A stretch of 64,000 bases of DNA from positions 5,250,001 through 5,314,000 of the forward strand of contig NC_088710.1 of NCBI RefSeq assembly GCF_963576615.1. Direction: 5' to 3'. Both the position numbers and the translations under genes were made by a program. Numbering within the stretch: the stretch's first letter is position 1; the number at the start of each line of letters is the position of its first letter. The notes under the pieces are model-generated. The model had not been told where the DNA came from. It did no database searches and saw only the letters and a list, made by a program, of their open reading frames with translations. This DNA comes from Watersipora subatra (taxonomy: Eukaryota > Bryozoa > Gymnolaemata > Cheilostomatida > Watersiporidae). Below, piece after piece: positions 12,548 to 24,665 of this stretch.

Positions 12548-12959
12548 CTAGCATGCATGATCATTAAGCCTAATATAACGTTTATTAAGCTGGCTTCACA
12601 CATGGCTTATTATTTAGCTTAAATTACTAGCTTACTTGGTGAGTTAGTCCAATCTTTTGGATAATTATTTTATTAGCCTTGTCGTCAGGCATTCACCTGA
12701 TAGTTTAATAACAGTAAAATATTGAGTGATTGCCAGACAGTTTCTGCTGATCCATTTCAACCCATGCACATGTCAGCTGTTGATGGATCCCACCCAACTC
12801 AGTTATCCCGTACCATCGCAACAACTACTGCATAATTCTAAAAACCATGAGGGTAAGCGATGCAAATCTGAACACTTCATATATTTTCCATTCGAGTCCA
12901 ATACTACCTATGCGTAAAGAACTCGAAAGCCCTTTTACAATAATTTTTTCTCTATCTCT
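12548..12959. other. Intergenic, nothing recognised
   Basis: Short AT-rich spacer between two TTAA elements. The 63-codon open frame at 12726-12917 has no recognisable domain. Confidence 0.5.
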
Positions 12960-12963
12960 TTAA

Positions 12964-13920
12964 AGCACATAAATTATATAATTTTATTATTATATATAAC
13001 TTTTTTATTATGTATTTCGATACATCAGAGTCTTGGCTTTCGAATGAGCCTATATTCAATACACAAAGGATAATAGAACTATGAAAAACATGGTGTCAAA
13101 AGAATGTCTTGCAATAAAAAACACTTGGTTGTGGTTTCCACAATGTGATGTCATAATTATTATTTAGCCTTAGGTAGTCAATCCCTTTTGCTGCCATTGA
13201 GGCTGCGCTTTTCTGTGACAATCGGTGTTGTTAAACCTAGAGAGCGCTTATAATAAACTAGGATTCTAGATAATCAACAATGCCTGGATATCAAACTAAC
13301 GCCTGACAAATACAAACACATGTTCAAGGTTAATTAATTATGCTTCAATAAATATACTGTCATTACCAAAAGTAATAAAATCACATCGATTAAATTGTGA
13401 CCTGCAGTTGCGTGGCCCTAAGACTATATGTCAATCGCACTTTCGCAAAATCACGCAATGCTTGAAATTAATTAGTTTCAGTCGTGCCCCTCAACATCAC
13501 AATAAAATGAGAGGGCTAGGGCATAATATCATCTGGAAAACATAGTATGGTGCTTGGAATCTGAGTTATTTATCATAGAAATAATCTGTACATGGAGAAC
13601 TAATGACACTGATTCCTTTGTCATCTTCATTGGTTCTCTGGAGTTGTCCTACCTTCGTCTGCCACTAACCTCATTATCGTAGTTGATAGATATAAGCGGT
13701 AAGCAATAAAATAAGCGGTAAGAGCACACAACACCGATTATGAAAATTGTGACATCACAATTTTCGAGCCTATACCATTGAACATTTTTGCGGTAGAACT
13801 CTGGGGAAATCCTATAAACACCAACCAATGTCTGTCTCTTCATGTCAAACAATGGCTTATTCGAAAGCCAAGACTGATGTATTGAAATATATGATAAAAA
13901 AATCATGTCATTTATGTGCT
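12964..13920. mobile_element. TTAA-flanked element, family B copy 1 (957 bp)
   Basis: It starts AGCACATAAAT and ends ATTTATGTGCT. TTAA lies at 12960-12963 and 13921-13924. The terminal inverted repeats are about 85 bp and include tcttggctttcgaatgagc and its reverse complement. Another copy lies inverted at 23731-24661. The copies do not share an intact frame, so the 133-codon open frame in copy 2 is not a conserved protein. Confidence 0.88.
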
Positions 13921-13924
13921 TTAA

Positions 13925-14642
13925 AACAGGTTTGTTAGCAGTCAATGAGCTTACAGTGTAAGGAAGATAACAATACTTTCCAACTGGGGTTATGACCTCG
14001 GGTTAAAAAGATGGTTAACTATTGCCAGCATGCAGGCATCGATAGCTACATGCCAGCTTCTCTACTGTATTCCCATTATTATTGTTATTATTATTATTAT
14101 TATTATCATAGCTTCAGATTAGATTAGATAGTGAAAATCTAAGATCAAGCGAAAATGCGATTATGACATCTATAGTCGCAAAGAGACCGACGAAGAGACG
14201 CATAACGCTGCAATTTGAACGCAATAGCCAATATCATCTATTATAGCAAAGACAACAACTATTGAAGTCATTTAGCCCATATGATATTTTTCTTCTGAGT
14301 ATTTTCACTGCAATCAAGTTTTTTCAATTATAATCTTGAAACATCCAGACATTCAGATCACCTTAGACATCCAAATCAATCACAAATCATAAAGAAATAC
14401 CAGATACTTTCTGATAAAATCTACTAAAATTTATGTCTAAGTTCATCCATAAGTTTGTTTGTTGGAAGTTGTCTTACCAACCACAAAAAGTGAAACAAAA
14501 ACCTTTAGTGGAATCGTTATTAGCCTATGCGTAAACACTACTAGGTTTGGGAGGGCTAAAACAATAGCTACCGTACATAATAATCGTTCGTGTCGCAGGT
14601 GCACTTACACGCGGTGCCGAGAGTAGTATTTGAAAATGCAAT
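13925..14642. other. Intergenic with an (ATT)n microsatellite
   Basis: An (ATT)n tract lies at about 14077-14106. A diverged copy of the module described for the Tigger arms lies at about 14290-14390. No gene was seen. Confidence 0.6.
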
Positions 14643-14644
14643 TA

Positions 14645-16899
14645 CAGTAAAACTCGGATAACTCAAACTTCACGGGGCCGAGTGAAAGTGTTCGAGTTAT
14701 CAGAGTGTTCAAGTTATCAGAGCACTGTCACAAGTGCATGTATTCATCAGTAGATACATGTACATAAACAAACTATATATAAATCAAAAGCATAGATTGC
14801 TTGTTGCAAGTTAAAGGGCCTCTCACGTCAAGTTTTACAAATTTTATCAAAAAGTAGGCCTATAGATATTTTTCAATAACTTGAGATTTGTTGTTTTAGG
14901 TGATGTGACTGCCAGGACATTCTCAGGTTAAAATTGGCAAAGCTTGATCGCGGTTAAAACGCTCAGAAAAAAGACATCTTTTTTTCTTGAGCATTTTAAC
15001 CAAGATCAATTTTGCCGATTTTACTTTAAGTTTATTCAAAGGTTACCTCGCTTTTGCTTGCTCTCGAAGGGCCATCGCAAAAAGCATGTTTGGTAAAATT
15101 TGATTTTTTGCAAATCTTTAGAAAAGTTGTTAACGAAAATATTTTTCCGATGATGGTAATAACGACGCCTAAGAACTACTAACTGTTGATGTTTATCTCT
15201 ATGGCTTGAAAGAAAGTGATATTCTGAAATGATAACAACCGCCTCGGTAGCAGTTGGGCTAAAAACTGTTCGAGTTAATAATGTTAAGATCGAGTTATCT
15301 AAAGCATTTTATCATTGCATGGGAACGGACCAAACAAATCCGTTCGAGTTAACCATGCATTCGAGCTATCTGAGGGCAAGTTATCCGAGTTTAACTTTAT
15401 CTTCTAATCTAAAGATAACCTAAAAGCTATCTCTAGCCATCATTATACAGTGAATGAAACATGGATAACTCGCCCTAGGATATAACGAACACATGGTTAA
15501 CTCGAATGGATTTGCTTGGTCTGTTCCTACGCAATGTTAAAGGGTTTTATATAACTCAACCTCGGCACCATTAACTCGAACAATTTTTTGCCGAATTCAC
15601 AAACATGGTTTCTGTTCAATTTATTTCGAAGGAGTTTCTACTAGTCGCGGAGCTGAGACTACTCTGCTTTCTTAACGAAAGCACTTTTTATACGCGTACA
15701 GTGTATAATATAATTTCCCCTGTACCGTATAATGGAACCGAAAAAGAAATCGTATAAAAATGATTAATAGGGTCGCTAAGACGTTCGCTTAGTTACGGCC
15801 AAGCTATAAACGTTGGAAGGTATTAGCGATAAAAAATTAATAAAGATAGACACAGCATGCAAAATACATATTGTAACAGTGATTATATGCGGATACATAA
15901 AGATAAAATGTCACAAATAGGCTCGTGGCTTGGCGTCCGCTACAAATGACATCCGCTTTACGATGGCATCACGCAAGCAAAGAAAAGCGTAGAAACCTTC
16001 TGACAAACTTAAAGTACTCGAGGAAATCGAAGCAGGACTAAAGCTATCAGCATCATCAAAAAGAGAAAATCTTCCAAAAAGTACAGTGTCAACATGGATT
16101 AAACAAAAAGAAAAAATAAGATCGTTATGTGACCAAAATTCGTCAAGGCTAAGAGATCGTTCAACGTCACACGATGATTTGGATGGTGTATTATTGACTT
16201 GGTTTAGACAAGTGCGTAGCGAAGGCGTACCTATCGATGGACCAATTTTGTTAGAAAAGGCCAACAAGGACTATAATAACTGTTTAAAATCTATTTCTAC
16301 AATAAGTCACACTGATGATCTTTGTCAAAAAATACCTTGTCACAGACTACACTCGATAAGTTTTTCAAATGAAACAACTGATCAGATGTAAAGCATGCTT
16401 TTTTGCATTGGTCATAAATGTTTACTTATGTCCAGTTTTAAAAATTATCAGAAAGAATAGATATTTTTCTATTGGGCTGAGATTTGTTTGCAGTTTTAGG
16501 TGATGTGACTGACAAGACGCTTTAAGATTAAAATTGGCAAAATTGATCTCGAGTAAAACACTCAGAAGAAAAAATGTCTTCTGAGCGTTTTAACCGCGAT
16601 TAGGTTTTGCCAATTTTAATCTGAAAATGTGCTGGCAGTCACATCACCTAAAACAACACACAAATCTCAAGTGTATAAAACTATCTATACTTTCAGATAA
16701 ATACTTTAAAACTCTACATCGGATGCCCTTCAACTTACAACAAACAACCTATACTTTAGTTTTATATATACATGTAGTTTGTATATGTATCTATTGATAA
16801 ATACATTCACTTGTGACTGTGCTCTAATAACTTGAACGCTCTGATAACTCAAACACTTTCGCTCGGTCCCGTGAAGTTTGAGTTATCCATGTTTCACTG
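14645..16899. mobile_element. Tigger/pogo-type DNA transposon with long inverted ends (2255 bp)
   Basis: The ends read CAGTAAAACTCGGATAACTC and, on the other strand, CAGTGAAACATGGATAACTC. TA lies on both sides (14643-14644 and 16900-16901), as expected for Tc1/mariner/pogo insertion. Inverted similarity between the ends extends more than 350 bp, far longer than the roughly 25 bp usual for Tigger. Inside are a second inverted pair (15230-15415 against 15448-15600, the latter also starting CAGTGAATGAAAC after TA) and a broken transposase head. It looks like a composite of nested Tigger copies. Confidence 0.85.
15963..16391 (+). pseudogene. Tigger/CENP-B-type transposase, N-terminal fragment
   Basis: The frame reads MASRKQRKA, then a stop at codon 10, then KPSDKLKVLEEIEAGLKLSA and STVSTWIKQKEKI, the Psq-type helix-turn-helix of pogo/Tigger transposases. 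Next comes LLTWFRQVRSEGVPIDGPI with LLEKA, typical of the CENP-B-type DNA-binding domain. After that the catalytic DDE domain is missing. A shifted frame near 16335-16365 reads QTTLDKFF, which resembles the usual Tigger C-terminal tail, so an internal deletion removed the catalytic core. The stop codon, deletion and frameshift make it inactive. The minus-strand frame at 15911-16267 is a shadow. Confidence 0.85.
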
Positions 16900-16901
16900 T
16901 A

Positions 16902-17697
16902 CTTGCTAAAAATGAGGCAAACTGATGGAATGATGAATGCTGGATTAGCAGCAGATTAGCAGCAGATATATCTCTACAGTGCTCAATAATCTTTTGGAAA
17001 AGGGATATATAAGGTGTGTACTATTGCTGCCAAAGGCGTAGGCAGCATTCTAAATATTATATGAGCGGTAAATAAACACATGTTACTTTCATAACAGTTC
17101 AATTTATATAACACTTTAGATGAGAAATGTATCTGGATAATGTGAAGTGAACTGCGTGGGCTAGCTTTGTGACAGCGTTGAGCTGGTGGCTTAATTCTAA
17201 CCTGCCATGTTTCACTACTGATAGATGTTCAATACATTCACCAATGCAGTTAACTGTTCACAGTGGCTGGCAAATCAGGAAATATGTTTCAAGTTGGAGT
17301 CAAGCCTTGTTATAATATAGTATCAATTGGATGATATTAATAAGTTGATAGCACGTAGCACCTATATAATTCAAGAAAATTAAAATAAAAACTGTTTTAA
17401 TGTAAGAATTACCAACTTGAAAATAAAATCTTCCATTTTTATTACCCAGCTTCCAATAACAATATAAAAAATAGATTTTTTTGTGCACATGTTTTGCTGC
17501 CAGTGAATTATGTAAAAGAGTTCATGACATCTGATGATACCATTTTACAAAGCATATAAATTATAACTGGATTCCCTGATTAAGATAAGATTTTTCTACA
17601 AAGATTGCACGCTGTGCATTACAAAACTGGAGAAACATAATTCCAACTTGAAAATTAAAAAAATATTCATCTTGTAATTTTTTATATTTTTACTCTT
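16902..17697. other. Intergenic, nothing recognised
   Basis: AT-rich spacer between the Tigger element and the second family A copy. The open frame at 17300-17488 (minus) shows no domain. Confidence 0.5.
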
Positions 17698-17701
17698 TTA
17701 A

Positions 17702-18576
17702 AGGTTGACTTGCAATAAAATTCGCATCACAGTTATTTGATATGAAAAAAATTCACTATGTCTTACTCTGTTGTGTTGTAGGTGCAAAATATGTGGAAAT
17801 GTGATTACAAGCTCTTAAAAGCTAAAAAACGAACAGTTAATCGCAGCCACATGAGACCGCAGTAGTTTGGATTCGCTTTCCAAAACGGCTCAAATGGGAC
17901 GTACTTGTTACAGGATGGTTTCTGTTTACACTTTCATGCAATCTCATTCGTCGAAATATTTTCACAAATATACTTCACGCATTCAATAAAACCATGTCTA
18001 TTGTTCTTACGCGTCTGTTTTATCGTCATTGTAATGCTGTCTCTTTTAGCACTGATATCTTATAACTTACCGTAAAAAATCGTTAAACTTTTTAACCTTA
18101 GCTCGAATGAGTACATATCCTTGTCTGATAATCATGATGAGCCTGTTGGTTACCTGTGATAATCGAAAAGTGCTGCAAAATTTTCGAAGTATTGGGTCAG
18201 GGGATCAGATTAAGACTTGACGATTAGTCAAAGCCGAAAGAAAACTGTAAAGTAGCGAGCATCTATATTTGATACGGGGTCTTCGGTAAAACCCGAAGTG
18301 TTTGTCATAAACTAGTACTACGATAATTTTATATTGAGCTTTTTATTGGCCTTTCAATTCACGTGAGAACATCACATGACAAGACAATAACCCAACTGTC
18401 ATGACTACGTCAGAGAAATAAAGAGATTCCAATCTATGGCGGCTTTTCGTTTTTGAGCTTTTAAGAGCTTGTAATCACATTTCCACATATTTTGCACCTA
18501 CAACACAGCAGAGTAAGACATGATGAATCTTTTGATACCAAATAACTGTAACATGAATTTTGTTGCAAGTCAACCT
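17702..18576. mobile_element. TTAA-flanked foldback element, family A copy 2 (875 bp)
   Basis: Same orientation as the copy at 5750 and similar along its whole length by eye. It starts AGGTTGACTTGCAA and ends with the reverse complement. TTAA lies at 17698-17701 and 18577-18580. It lacks any transposase frame. Differences from copy 1 are scattered substitutions and small indels. Confidence 0.9.
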
Positions 18577-18684
18577 TTAAAATAAGCATATCTATAAGAT
18601 CTCAGTTTTCTTATAGTTCTAGGTCAGAAGGATTGGTAGAATTTACAAGTTTTTTTAAAAGGCGTATATGTGTCTTTCTATGCG

Positions 18685-18737
18685 GCAAAACCTTTGCGCG
18701 TTACATTTGTGCCAAATGCAACGCGCAAAAGTTTTGC
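18685..18737. repeat. Hairpin with 18-bp arms
   Basis: gcaaaacctttgcgcgtt pairs with aacgcgcaaaagttttgc with one mismatch across a 17-base loop. Confidence 0.75.
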
Positions 18738-20604
18738 TCTGCCAAAAAATTGTTTAGACGCTAATATCGACTAGTTCAGCAGTGCGGAAAAAGAGTTGAG
18801 GTCAGAAGACACTGTAGAATGTATTGGACAACCAAAAGATGTTCGGTCCATCGAAAGCAACAGTTAGAACGCAGCAATCCGAGCAAACAATATAAATATT
18901 TTTGTTTTGAAAATGTTAATTTTTGTTTCTGCATGTAATACCTATAAGTATGTTGCGTTTATGTCACTTGTTCATGAATATTTATTTGTAGCATTTGATA
19001 AATTATTTTTATATAACTTACAAATTTGCAGATATATAGCGTATAATTTGATAGCATCATTGTGGTAATCTGATCCTACAATTGATCGACACTAATAACT
19101 CATCTTCTATTGCACATAAAAAGCCAGTTTTGGCTGCAAACTGTAGCAAACATATCAATGAGTGCAATGAGCTTTTATGCAACATTGTTAAATATAAATA
19201 TAAAATAAAACATTTTTCAAATTTAGAATTGAAAATTAAAAGTTCAAACAGATAGCAAAGCAGGCAGGACACAGGCTATAGTATCATCGCAGGTTGATTG
19301 CAAGCAATAGATATCAACTGGTAGAGATATTTCTCAGTTTCTCAATGCATATTTATCAAGAGATATTTGACAAGTTGGAGGTAAGTTAGCAGATTTATTG
19401 CATCCAAAAGGGTTAATATCGCTCCACCGAAATAAGAGGGCCAAATATAAGCGACACTCACTTCGCTTGTAAGGGGCTAAAATTATCTTCCCAGAATTCT
19501 GACAAGCCATTTGATTTGAAAAATACACCCCACCCTCTAATTGAATGCCAATTGACCCCCACTATTGAGAAAGGGCAGAAAGGTAGAGCGCCGTGGCGCT
19601 CAAATAGAGGTTTTAAGGTAGTTTGTGTCTGGCAGTTTTGTTCCGTTTTGATCGTGATTGAAAACCTGTCTCTTTTCTCATTTTCGTAAAACTAACACGA
19701 CCTTTCGATCTGAATATAAACGCAAGACCTGATTTTGAACTTTTTCTAGCTTTTTAACATGCTTGTTTGATAGGGATTCCATGATGGAGATGCAAATTCA
19801 ATACATGAAAAGAAAAATATGTACTTTTCTAATGTACTAAATTAAGCATTTTCCTTGTTTGCATATCTGCACATCTTAAAACTCTGCTGAGCATAGCTAC
19901 ACTCTGGTAGCAAACAATAGCATCGTTATGGAAGTCCCATTTCATGTCCTCTTGCAAAATGATTTCCAAATAGGGGTGTGGGGAAACCTAAGATAAGAAA
20001 CCTTTTCAAACATGACCATTTGAAAAGAATTGAAGGTCTGCCAAATGTTTGCCCATAACTTTAATAAAAAAACATTTAGGTAGGGCATTAAAGAGGTATT
20101 AAAGTTTATTTCCCGATCAGCCCCATTTATCAGCCCGATCACTAAATTGTTGCAACATATTACCATCAGCCCTATAAACCTGAGGATCATCTGCAAACAA
20201 GCATACCGGCTAAGAAACTTGGAGCAAGTCATTTATGTTTTCTTCTAGTAGGATTACCTGATTCATTGATCAGCTGAGGGACGGAACGCTGCTTGCTACG
20301 ATCTTCAAATGCTCAACTAAAAAGGACCGTAGTAGTACCAGCTTCCGACTAGTATCAAGTTTACATCGAAGGACTTCACAAAAGTACAGCAACAGTGAGT
20401 ACTATCGTTTACTGTGCTCGTGAGATAGCTTTAGGTTTTTGACTGAGTGACGAGTTAGGTTAGACTTAGTCTTGATAGCCAAATCTTTCTTATTGGGAGG
20501 GATATAGAAGGACATGCTTTATACGTAAAAGTCTATAAATAAATATACAGCTTAGTATACCTTCAAATCAATAGAGTGGAAAGTAAAAAGTCAAAAATGA
20601 GACC

Positions 20605-20642
20605 AATAATATACAGCTCCCCATGGGGGGCTGTATATCATT
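20605..20642. repeat. Small foldback, related to 11951-12026
   Basis: aatatacagctcccc faces ggggggctgtatat almost without a loop. The ends match those of the 76-bp foldback, as if the GC-rich centre had been lost. Confidence 0.6.
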
Positions 20643-21590
20643 GATAAGACGAGTCTCGCCATTTCTATGTAAAATTTATAAAAAGCGATGAAACGGCTGT
20701 TTCACTCGGTTACGGCAAACATTACATGGAGGTCCAAAAGTCAGCACTTTTTAGCCAGACAGACATGAACTATTATATGTGTATTACATTATTTACCCTT
20801 TAATCGGACCCTTTCCGTTGTCTTATCTAACTTGTCTTGTTTTCTAAATAATAGTACATGTAGTCGTATGATCACGGGGAAGAAACGTTTCCCCTAGTGA
20901 ACTCCTTTACTAAGTCAATGTTTAGCTAGATAGATGCCAGTGTCAAAACACTCCTTACATTTTTACTGTGCTACTATTAGTTTTGAACAAAAGCCAAGCT
21001 ATTAATAGGCTTGCGCTTTGCCCTTTCAAATACTTTAGAAACAGGCTTGCCATACCATATGGGCCACCTACAATTTTTAGTTGAGATATCACTAGTAACC
21101 AGCACAGCAATATGCCTAGAATATTGAAGAATAGAATGTTTCTTGACAACAAAGGCTACTAATCACATCACACATTACATGATTAGCATTATTTGAAGAC
21201 TAGGTGAGGTAGGTCTCTCAATAGGAAAAGTCCATGAATCATCCTCTTCCCAAAGGTCACCCTTGATTGCTTGCGATGATGCAAACAAACCACAAGTTGT
21301 TTTAGACTGTTCATGATCAATTTTGCTTAGTAAGTGTCATTGTTGCTCTATAGAGATCAAACTACAAGCTGTGTAAAAACCATATTTGCTTTGTAATGGT
21401 AACTACGGGTATGAAATCAGAACTTGTTTGAATAAAGCATATGACTATGATAAGGCGTAACCAAATTCACTTCCAGCTTGGTTAATTTAACATCTTTGTT
21501 ACGTGAATCACTCGAAAGGGACAACTGGCAGAACTTTCTAGAGCCACTAATAGAAAGCTACATTTTAACTAATCCCTATGAATGCACTAA

Positions 21591-22031
21591 AGGTAGGGCC
21601 ACACTTATCGTGTAATTTCAACTAATCTGGGAAATTCCATTTGTACGAAATTTCTGACCTGCCACACGGAGTTTCTCCACCACGGATTCGTACGAAACTA
21701 ACTTTCAACTAGCCAATCAGAACGCGGTGATAACTTGAATCCGATTCCGTTTCAATCATTTGCTTCAGTACAGACTAAAATCAGACTAAAATCTCTCTCT
21801 TATTTCTTTCTGGATATGCGCCAAAGAAAACGACCTTCAACATTCAACTAACCTTTTCAACCGACCAATCAAACAATGATTCGTAGGAATTTCTGACGTT
21901 TCGTCCAATTCAGGATTCGTTCATCGTGCGCAACCAACGATGAACGAATTCGTCCAAATGTCGATTCGTCCGAATCGTTCCGTCCAAATTTCGCCGATTT
22001 CGTGAGAATTTTGTCTCGTGTGGCCCTACCT
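21591..22031. mobile_element. Harbinger-type MITE with TAA target duplication (441 bp)
   Basis: It starts AGGTAGGGCCACAC and ends GTGTGGCCCTACCT. TAA lies on both sides (21588-21590 and 22032-22034). A 3-bp TWA duplication is the hallmark of PIF/Harbinger. The interior repeats attcgt-containing words (gattcgt, cgtccaaat) and carries no coding frame. Confidence 0.8.
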
Positions 22032-22034
22032 TAA

Positions 22035-23726
22035 GGCTTTTCTCACCAGAGCTCTATTCCCGTTGGCTGATATTTCTTAGCTTGAATTCTATCGCGACAA
22101 AGTAGCGTTGCTATTTTTTACGTTTTTCCTAACGAATGTCTGTGCCTTCAAATATGGTTACCGAAAAAAGGCACATTTGTGTTGACAAAACTACTACTTG
22201 AAAAGCAAAGGTGGCCATTTGGGGATCAGTCATTTGTGGTTCGCTCATTCTTGCCTGACTGGTGACACACTCAAAAGGCTGATTAATACCATATCTCCGC
22301 ATGGCTGGGTTACTCACACAACACTTCTGTAATCGTCTGTAATAACAACGTTCACAGTATCGCAAACTCTTTCGCGTTTACATCAATCAATAGTCCGCGG
22401 TACAACATTCTCATTATACAATGCTGCCATGGAAACAATGAAATACTAATACTAGTACTGTAGCAACTGTTATGAACGAAAGTATAGTTCAAGCAATCTA
22501 CGATAGCCAATCATCATCGCCGAAGTTGGGCACATTGTACAAGCTGTCGTTGATGCTTGGCGAACTATCAGGAAAGTGTGACAGCTGCAATTTAACCCGA
22601 CATATCCGCGCTGCTGTGACGATGCCATTGATTTACATAGTCGATCAATGAACGCCAAGAGGGCAAAGCTGACATATGACGATACACTGTAAACCAGCCA
22701 TTAACTACATATTGTTTTCAAATGGCGCACTCAATACCGTGTACCAGAATGTGGTGTAACAACGCTGCTGTCGTCTGCGCCATTGCTTAATTGCTTCAAT
22801 CAATAGTTACCTTTAATACATATAGAACTAAGTAACCCATTAAAATTATGAAAATGATCCAATCAGAAACGCAAACACAGAGTCTCAGGCTCAATGATTG
22901 GTTAATTTCGGTTATCGATGTTGGTTCATTATGAGTGTTCACAATTAGAGCCATTGTCGAACCAATAGTTGATACCACAATGTCAGCCTAACATCTATCT
23001 CCTGCATACTAGCAGAACAGAAGGAATGACAAAATGGTACTGTTATGACTTATTTTATCAAACTTGGCTCATTATCCTAGTGATGCATCCTTGAACATGA
23101 TCCAAGGAAATAGATTTCTAAATTACAGCAATCTACTAGAGGAGTTTGAATTGACCAATTCAAGCGCAGAACAGCACTTTGAAGCTAGGAGGAACTCTTA
23201 CCAGTTTCCATGGTATGCTATCATTGGATAACATTTGAGCTGGACTGCAGTTTTCAATAAATCCGCGCAACAGTAGCAATGATCACATCTTTGTGGCTTA
23301 AAGGGTTATTTACACCATTATGCTCTCTCATTTTGTTTGTGATTGGAATATGAGTGTCAAGAGACCATAGTATTTAGTTATGACATGTTCATTTCTTCAG
23401 CTAATTCTTGTTCAAATATGTTAATCAATCAATTAATGCAAGTACAGTTTGCAAATATTGATAGTGCCAAACGATCAAAGTTAACTTTTGTTTTGTTTGT
23501 TTGTTTCATAGTTTTACTTCCAAAGACACGGTTTCATGGAATATGTATGTGCCAAAAAATGCTATTCTTGTCTGTCATGATGGTTTAAAGGAATTCATTT
23601 TGATGCGGCTTAATAGAATGTGTTATAATATACTTCGAGTATGGACTGACCTCAATTTGCGAGCATCTCAGATCTTGAGCAAATCAGAGCTCTAAAAGAA
23701 AGTTTGAGACTATTTGATTCAGATAC
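22035..23726. other. Intergenic with one dispersed repeat
   Basis: Apart from the repeat at 22490-22670 no gene or RNA was supported. Open frames of 60-81 codons are unrecognised. Confidence 0.5.
22490..22670 (+). repeat. Dispersed repeat D, copy 1
   Basis: Words such as gatgcttggcgaactatc and tatccgcgctgctgtgacga recur in diverged form on the opposite strand at 42360-42530. The family is unidentified. Confidence 0.6.
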
Positions 23727-23730
23727 TTAA

Positions 23731-24661
23731 AACATCAATTACATAATTTTTTTATCATATATTTCAATACATCAGAGTCTTGGCTTTCGAACGAGCTATT
23801 GTTTGACATGGTGAGACAGACGTTGGTTGGTGTTTATAGGATTTCCTCAGAGCTCTATTGCAGAAATTTTCAATGGCATAGACTCGAAAATTAGGGCGTC
23901 ACAATTTTCATATGCGGTGTTGTGTGCTCTTACCGCCTATTTTATTGCTTACCGCTTATATTAATCAACTAGGATAATGACGCTAGTGGCAGGCGAAGGT
24001 GGGACAACTCCAGAGAACCAATGAAAATGACAGGAATCAGTGTCAGTAGTTCTCCATGTGCAGATTATTTCTATGATAAATAACTCAGATTCCAAGCACC
24101 ATACTGTTTTCCAGATGATATTATGCACTAACCCTCTCATTTTATTGTGATGTTGAGGGGCACAACTGAGACTAATTAATTTCAAGCATTGCGTGAACTC
24201 GCGAACGTGCGATTGACGTATAGTCCTAGGGCCACACATCTCCAGGTCACAATTTAATCGATGTGGTTTCGCTACCTTCATCAACGACAGTATATTTATT
24301 GAAGCATAATTAACCCAGAACATGTGTTTGTATTGGTCGGCCGTTAGCACATCCCTGGGCATTGTTGATTATCTAGAATCCTAGTTTATTATTAGCGCTC
24401 TTTGGGTTAAACAATACAGATTGTCGCAGAAAAGCGCAGCCTCAGTGGCAGTGAAAGGGATCGACTACCTAAGACTAAATAATAATTGTGACATCACATC
24501 GTGGGAACCGCAACAAAGTGTTTTTTTATTGCAGGACATACTTTTGACACCCTGTTTTTCATAGTTGTACTATTTTTTGTGTATTGAATATAGGCTCATT
24601 CGAAAGCCAAGACTCTGATGTATTGAACTATATTATAAGAAAATTATTTAATTTATGTGCT
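23731..24661. mobile_element. TTAA-flanked element, family B copy 2 (931 bp)
   Basis: Inverted relative to the copy at 12964. TTAA lies at 23727-23730 and 24662-24665. The right end (atttatgtgct) is intact and the left end is slightly degraded. The 133-codon minus-strand frame at 23961-24362 lies wholly inside and is broken in the other copy, so it is not treated as a gene. Confidence 0.85.
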
Positions 24662-24665
24662 TTAA

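Larger units (their letters stand above)
18581..21587. other. Intergenic, about 3 kb without a gene
   Basis: No supported gene. It contains a hairpin at 18685-18737, a 16-bp palindrome gagcgccgtggcgctc near 19587, and a small foldback at 20605-20642. Open frames of 64-96 codons here show no known domain. Confidence 0.5.

Noticed and set aside
15911-16267. 118-codon minus-strand frame
   Set aside because: It is antisense to the Tigger transposase fragment, whose plus-strand motifs are clear.
23961-24362. 133-codon minus-strand frame
   Set aside because: It lies inside a TTAA element, and the sister copy at 12964-13920 has stops in the corresponding frame.
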